Shown here one piece after another: positions 60,094-64,000 of a DNA stretch of 64,000 nucleotides. Each line of letters begins with the position of its first letter. The first letter of the stretch is position 1. The DNA is taken from the NCBI RefSeq assembly GCF_004362055.1, contig NZ_SNXB01000002.1, positions 372,001 to 436,000 on the forward strand, written 5' to 3'. This DNA comes from Flavobacterium sp. 245. GTDB lineage: Bacteria > Bacteroidota > Bacteroidia > Flavobacteriales > Flavobacteriaceae. The notes under the pieces were generated by a model. It made no database searches. It was not told the DNA's origin and worked only from the letters and a program-made list of their open reading frames with translations. A program made the position numbers and the translations under genes.

Positions 60094-60126
60094 AAAGCGT
60101 CTGGAGAAATTTTTCCCAGACGCTTT
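60094..60126 (+). terminator. intrinsic terminator after the DoxX-like gene
   Basis: AAAGCGTCTGG, 10-base loop, CCAGACGCTTT, followed by a T-rich tract. Confidence 0.8.
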
Positions 60127-60130
60127 TGAT

Positions 60131-60162
60131 TTGTTTTACTTTTAAAACATTTCTTATCTTTG
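60131..60162 (+). promoter_or_regulatory. promoter of the ABC-F gene
   Basis: TTG (60131-60133), 21 bases, TATCTTTG (60155-60162): fits the Bacteroidota consensus. It leaves a leader of about 100 bases before the ABC-F start. Confidence 0.75.
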
Positions 60163-60274
60163 TACTTTCAAATAAAATACTTCCTGTAAATGTGAATAAA
60201 TAATTTCTTTCAGATATAGAGACAGCAAGCCAGACTTTGGTTTTGCTCATTTATTAATGCTTAAGAAAGAGATT

Positions 60275-61864
60275 ATGATCATTCTACAAAACATTTCATA
60301 TACACATTCTAATAAAGAACTGCTGTTCAACGCGATCAGTTTAACAGTAAACACAGCCAATAAAATTGCCTTAACAGGCCATAATGGTGCTGGAAAATCA
60401 ACTTTGCTTAAAATTATTGCAAAAGAATTATTTCCGTCAAGCGGCACAATCGAAGTCGAGGCCGAACCGTATTATATTCCGCAAATTTTCGGACAATACA
60501 ATCATCTGACTATTGCTGCCGCTTTGCAGATTGACCAAAAGCTTGCCGCTTTTCATGAAATTCTGAACGGAAATGTCAGTGAAACCAATTTAAACCTGCT
60601 CAACGACGACTGGACAATTGAAGAACGCTGTAATGAAGCTTTATATTACTGGAAATTAAATGATTTTGATTTAAATCAGAAAATGGAATCTTTGAGTGGA
60701 GGCCAGAAAACAAAAGTATTTCTCGCCGGAATTGCCATTCATCAGCCAAAACTTGTTTTACTTGACGAACCCAGCAATCATCTTGATATTGAAGGAAGAA
60801 ATTTATTATACCAATTCATTAAATCTTCAACAAGCACAATGCTGATTGTAAGTCACGACCGAAAACTACTGAATTTACTCGATACAACCTGCGAATTAAA
60901 GTCAAACGGAATTAAAACCTACGGAGGCAATTATGATTTTTATTTAGAGCAGAAGAACATCGAAAAAAATGCTTTAACGCAGGATATTCATTCCAAAGAA
61001 AAAGCACTCCAGAAAGCCAAAGAAAAACAGCGAGAAACAATCGAAAGACAGCAAAAACTGGATGCGAAAGGCAAAAAGAAACAAGAAAAAGCCGGAGTTG
61101 CCAGGATCATGATGAATACTTTAAAAAATAAGGCGGAAAACAGTTCATCAAAAGCCAAAAGTGTTCATGACGAAAAAATTGGCGGTATATCTCAAGAATT
61201 GCGCGATTTACGCGAGGGAGTTTCGAGTTTAGATAAAATGAAATTTGGCCTTGACAATTCACGCCTGCACAAAGGAAAAATAATCGTTACAGCTGAGTCG
61301 CTGAATTACATCTATAAAGACGAAGCGATTTGGAAAACCAATTTGAATTTCCAGATACTTTCTGGCGAAAGAATCGCTTTAAAAGGAAATAACGGCTCAG
61401 GAAAAACAACACTGATCAAATTGATTTTAAACGAAATAAAGCCAAAATCAGGAATTCTGAAAATTGCAGATTGCGAAAGCGTTTACATCGATCAGGATTA
61501 TTCGCTTATCAATAATGCAATGACCGTTTATGAACAGGCGCAGCAATATAATGCTTCGGGTTTTGAAGAACATGATATTAAAATGAGACTGAACCGTTTT
61601 CTTTTTGGCAAATCTGATTGGGATAAACCTTGTCAGTTTTTAAGCGGAGGTGAAAGAATGCGCTTACTGCTTTGCGGTCTGACAATCGCAAATCAGGCAC
61701 CCGATTTAATCATTTTAGATGAGCCTACAAACAATCTTGATTTGCAGAATATCGAAATTCTGACCAATGCTTTAAACGAATATCAAGGTACACTGATTGT
61801 AGTTTCACACGATGAAACATTTTTAAAAGAAATAAATATAAGTAACAGTATTACTTTAATTTAG
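60275..61864 (+). CDS. ABC-F family ATPase
   Basis: 529 residues from the ATG at 60275 (an upstream in-frame ATG at 60257 would add six residues; the chosen one is preceded by AAGAAAGAG and starts MIILQNISYTH as in the family). Two ATP-binding domains: Walker A GHNGAGKST and GNNGSGKTT, signatures LSGGQKTKV and LSGGERMRL, Walker B LVLLDEPSNHLD and LIILDEPTNNLD, joined by a charged coiled-coil linker (about 225-300, KEKALQKAKEKQRETIERQQKLDAKGKKKQEKAG). No membrane domain. ABC-F proteins act on the ribosome; some give resistance to ribosome-targeting antibiotics. Which class this is cannot be told. Confidence 0.9.
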   Translation: MIILQNISYTHSNKELLFNAISLTVNTANKIALTGHNGAGKSTLLKIIAKELFPSSGTIEVEAEPYYIPQIFGQYNHLTIAAALQIDQKLAAFHEILNGNVSETNLNLLNDDWTIEERCNEALYYWKLNDFDLNQKMESLSGGQKTKVFLAGIAIHQPKLVLLDEPSNHLDIEGRNLLYQFIKSSTSTMLIVSHDRKLLNLLDTTCELKSNGIKTYGGNYDFYLEQKNIEKNALTQDIHSKEKALQKAKEKQRETIERQQKLDAKGKKKQEKAGVARIMMNTLKNKAENSSSKAKSVHDEKIGGISQELRDLREGVSSLDKMKFGLDNSRLHKGKIIVTAESLNYIYKDEAIWKTNLNFQILSGERIALKGNNGSGKTTLIKLILNEIKPKSGILKIADCESVYIDQDYSLINNAMTVYEQAQQYNASGFEEHDIKMRLNRFLFGKSDWDKPCQFLSGGERMRLLLCGLTIANQAPDLIILDEPTNNLDLQNIEILTNALNEYQGTLIVVSHDETFLKEINISNSITLI

Positions 61865-61880
61865 AGTGTTTTATATAAAC

Positions 61881-61922
61881 AAAAACTTGAGATTTAATTA
61901 AAACCTAATCTCAAGTTTTTTT
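61881..61922 (+). terminator. intrinsic terminator after the ABC-F gene
   Basis: AAAAACTTGAGATT, 12-base loop, AATCTCAAGTTTTT, then T-rich. A-run on the other side makes it usable for the convergent LytTR gene too. Confidence 0.85.
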
Positions 61923-61962
61923 CAATTTATTAATCAACAATTTATAATTAACAATTAATAAT

Positions 61963-62730
61963 TCATCTGTTTTCCAGCCAGCTTAAAAAAGCGGTTGCTT
62001 TTTCTTTTCCAACCAATAATTTTTCTTCTGTCGGGATGCTTAATTTGATCAGGAGCTTTCGCGAAAAATAGTGCTCCGCTTCTCTTATTGCCGAAAAATT
62101 CACTAGATATTGTCTGTTCATTCTAAAAAACTGAATAGGCGACAATAACTTATGAACCTCGTCTAGCGATTGCGTAATTTGATATTCTGCTTTTTCAAAA
62201 GTCATAATCGTAGGCGTTTCGTTTTTGATGTAGAAAAATGCAATATTCTCGGTTTGAATCGTTTGGTATTTATTATTTTTAAAAACCAAAAAACTGCTTT
62301 TACCTGTATTTTCGCCAGTTCTTGTCAAAAGATAATCAAAATCTGGCATCATTTTTTTATTTCTTTGGAAGAAATTCTTCAGCTCGCCTGCTTTTTTGAT
62401 AGCCTGTGAAATACTGTCTCGTGAAAACGGCTTTAAAACATAATCTATTCCGTTTGACTTAAAAGCCTCAATCGCATAATCATCAAAAGCAGTACAGAAT
62501 ATGACCGGAGACAATACCTCAACATTTTTAAAAATCTCAAAACAAAGTCCGTCCGCCAGCTGAATATCCATAAAAATAAGATCGGGCTGATCATTTTCTA
62601 AAAGATAACTCACAGCGCCGTCTATGCTCTGAATGTACGATAAAATCTGAGCATCAGGCCTGATGCTCAATATAAGCTGACCAAGTGCTTTGGCCGTTTT
62701 TACTTCATCTTCAATTATTATGATATTCAT
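61963..62730 (-). CDS. LytTR-family response regulator
   Basis: 255 residues from the ATG at 62730 (MNIIIIEDEVKTAKALGQ); the frame extends upstream with a hydrophobic stretch that belongs to the overlapping kinase gene and is not part of this protein. Receiver with acceptor D55 in LIFMDIQLADG and Lys in YVLKPFSRD, then a LytTR DNA-binding domain (LVFKNNKYQTIQTENIAFFYIKNETPTIMTFEKAEYQITQSLDEVHKLLSPIQFFRMNRQYLVNFSAIREAE). It overlaps the kinase gene by 20 bases and is its partner. Confidence 0.93.
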   Translation of the reverse strand: MNIIIIEDEVKTAKALGQLILSIRPDAQILSYIQSIDGAVSYLLENDQPDLIFMDIQLADGLCFEIFKNVEVLSPVIFCTAFDDYAIEAFKSNGIDYVLKPFSRDSISQAIKKAGELKNFFQRNKKMMPDFDYLLTRTGENTGKSSFLVFKNNKYQTIQTENIAFFYIKNETPTIMTFEKAEYQITQSLDEVHKLLSPIQFFRMNRQYLVNFSAIREAEHYFSRKLLIKLSIPTEEKLLVGKEKATAFLSWLENR

Positions 62731-63727
62731 AAATAAGTGGTATTTTGACTTTAAAAGTAGTTTCGTTTTTATCAATTTCGATTTCCTTGTGAACCAAATG
62801 CATAAAACGCTGATTAATATTATCCAGGCCAACACCAGTCGATAAAGCACCGCGTTTCAGCTGAATTGGATTCTCAATAACCAAAAAATCATCTTCGGTA
62901 TACAATTTAATTCGCAATGGCTTATCTAAAGAAACAATATTGTGCTTGATACAGTTTTCAATCAGCAGCTGCAACGAAAATGGCGGAATTGCACAATCAT
63001 ATTGTTTTTGATCTATCTTATTCTGTACTTCAAATCCGTCTTCAAAACGCGCTTTCAGCAAATAAACATAAGAATCCAGGATCTGAATTTCCTCTTTTAA
63101 AGGTATCAAGTCAAGCTTTCGGCTCTCTAGTGTAAAGCGGTAAAAATCAGATAATTTCAAAATAAAATCTGAGCTCTGCGGATCCTGAATATCAACCATC
63201 GATTTTAGCGTATTCAGACTATTAAATAAAAAGTGCGGATTAACCTGCTGTTTCAAAAGCTCGTATTGCGCACCTAAATTTAAAGCTTTGCTTCGCTCGA
63301 GTTCCACTCCTATTTGTTGGGTTTGATAATTCTGAAAAAGCAAATGCAAAAACATATATACAATCAAATTAATCAAAACGCCGCGCAGCTCAAACATAAT
63401 TGGCGCATCCATTTTAGAAACTTGAAAAAGCTCCTGATGCGCGACTACCAGAATCACCATCAGCAAAATCCCCATTACAACACTCAGCAACAACTTCCAG
63501 TTAAACAAACTTTTAGCCATATGATGGGCTGAAAATTTCGGCAAACTGTAAATATTGTAATACCAAATAAAAAGAGAAAACAAAAGCGTAATCGAAGAGT
63601 TGATTACGATATCGCCAGGCGTTGAAGCCATGTCAAACAATTTTGGTATCGAAGCAAGAATTGCAAGTGCCACAGAACTTCCCCAAATAACGCGGCGGGA
63701 AACCTGAAAGCGTTTTACTTTTTCCAT
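62711..63727 (-). CDS. LytS-like sensor histidine kinase
   Basis: 338 residues. Four membrane helices about 15-135, no large extracellular domain, then a His_kinase domain with H165 in QQVNPHFLFNSLNTLK and a C-terminal ATPase domain (LLIENCIKHNIVSLDKPLRI, LSTGVGLDNINQRFMHL). Typical of LytS/YehU-type kinases paired with LytTR regulators. The paired regulator overlaps its 3' end by 20 bases. Confidence 0.93.
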   Translation of the reverse strand: MEKVKRFQVSRRVIWGSSVALAILASIPKLFDMASTPGDIVINSSITLLFSLFIWYYNIYSLPKFSAHHMAKSLFNWKLLLSVVMGILLMVILVVAHQELFQVSKMDAPIMFELRGVLINLIVYMFLHLLFQNYQTQQIGVELERSKALNLGAQYELLKQQVNPHFLFNSLNTLKSMVDIQDPQSSDFILKLSDFYRFTLESRKLDLIPLKEEIQILDSYVYLLKARFEDGFEVQNKIDQKQYDCAIPPFSLQLLIENCIKHNIVSLDKPLRIKLYTEDDFLVIENPIQLKRGALSTGVGLDNINQRFMHLVHKEIEIDKNETTFKVKIPLIYEYHNN

Positions 63728-63738
63728 AGATTTTTTTG

Positions 63739-63766
63739 TTTCAAGTTGTAGGTTTCAAGTTTCGAG
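63739..63766 (-). repeat. short heptanucleotide array upstream of the LytS-like gene
   Basis: Four consecutive heptamers TTTCAAG, TTGTAGG, TTTCAAG, TTTCGAG, of the same pattern family as the metI-metQ array (TTTCAAC, TTTCGAC). It lies 11 bases before the kinase start on the minus strand. Confidence 0.55.
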
Positions 63767-64000
63767 TTTGATATATTTCATCAAAGATAACAATAAAATA
63801 ATGCGGTTTTTATCGTAAAAAACAGAATTACAAACTTAAACCTTACACTATTTCTCTTAGAAGACATTATTAACTTTAAACTTTATATAATGTATATAAA
63901 AATATTGGTATTCAATAACTTAATAATTTAAAAATATCAATACTGACATTTCGTCAGAGTTAAAAACGAGCTGTTTTTGAATCAAATTCTGGAGAAAATA

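Noticed and set aside
61963..62850. Longer version of the LytTR regulator with an N-terminal hydrophobic segment
   Set aside because: The extra 40 residues overlap the end of the kinase gene; the ATG at 62730 starts exactly at the receiver domain.

Overview
The window comes from a Flavobacterium-like member of the Bacteroidota. It is AT-rich. It encodes a giant type IX secretion (T9SS) type B surface protein next to PorP/SprF- and PorE-like genes, many hybrid histidine kinases, and a GH97 glycosidase. Several upstream regions carry the Bacteroidota promoter pattern TTG-N17-23-TAnnTTTG. No rRNA, tRNA, CRISPR array or transposase gene was seen.

Layout. 1-4.6 kb: two hybrid or receiver-linked histidine kinases (the first cut by the window edge) and two small proteins. 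4.9-6.9 kb: GH97 glycosidase. 6.9-12.8 kb (minus): a signalling and exopolysaccharide module (hybrid kinase with Hpt, lone receiver, TPR/YaiO-type outer-membrane protein, membrane-anchored HEAT-like protein, GT2 synthase). 13.2-18.2 kb (minus): small protein, ABC exporter with a strongly degenerate ATPase, HlyD and TolC proteins. 18.7-32.8 kb (plus): a 3739-residue adhesin (about 15 Ig/PKD-like modules, 17 DUF11 modules, T9SS C-terminal domain) followed by PorP/SprF- and PorE-like genes. 33-41.7 kb: scramblase-like protein, secreted protein, then an efflux cluster (TolC, HlyD, MFS) followed by an ion channel and an AI-2E-type transporter, and a divergent outer-membrane barrel. 41.8-45.2 kb: ZIP transporter and an exported asparaginase-aspartase pair. 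46-54 kb: unknown membrane protein, the metNIQ methionine importer, a class V aminotransferase, a TlpA-like protein and a SAM-I riboswitch. 54.3-59.5 kb: two minus-strand operons (YceI, tautomerase, SDR, DJ-1-like; SnoaL-like, nitronate monooxygenase) with a Crp/Fnr-type regulator just upstream. 59.7-64 kb: DoxX-like protein, ABC-F ATPase and a LytS/LytTR pair.

The most notable signals are mostly in regulation and repeats. (1) Two near-identical CRP-type palindromes lie exactly 31 bases before imperfect TAnnTTTG boxes, one in front of each operon beside the Crp/Fnr gene, whose recognition helix keeps the CRP-type R-E-T-x-x-R pattern. (2) A 22-bp palindrome GTTTCA-N10-TGAAAC occurs in four intergenic positions, including upstream of the giant adhesin and the efflux pump. 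(3) A ~138-bp imperfect palindromic element occurs twice in opposite orientation. (4) A 25-unit heptanucleotide array separates metI from metQ. (5) A SAM-I riboswitch with a strong promoter is followed by a 32-codon ORF and then the TlpA/aminotransferase/metNIQ block. (6) The ABC exporter has non-canonical Walker B, signature and switch-histidine positions.
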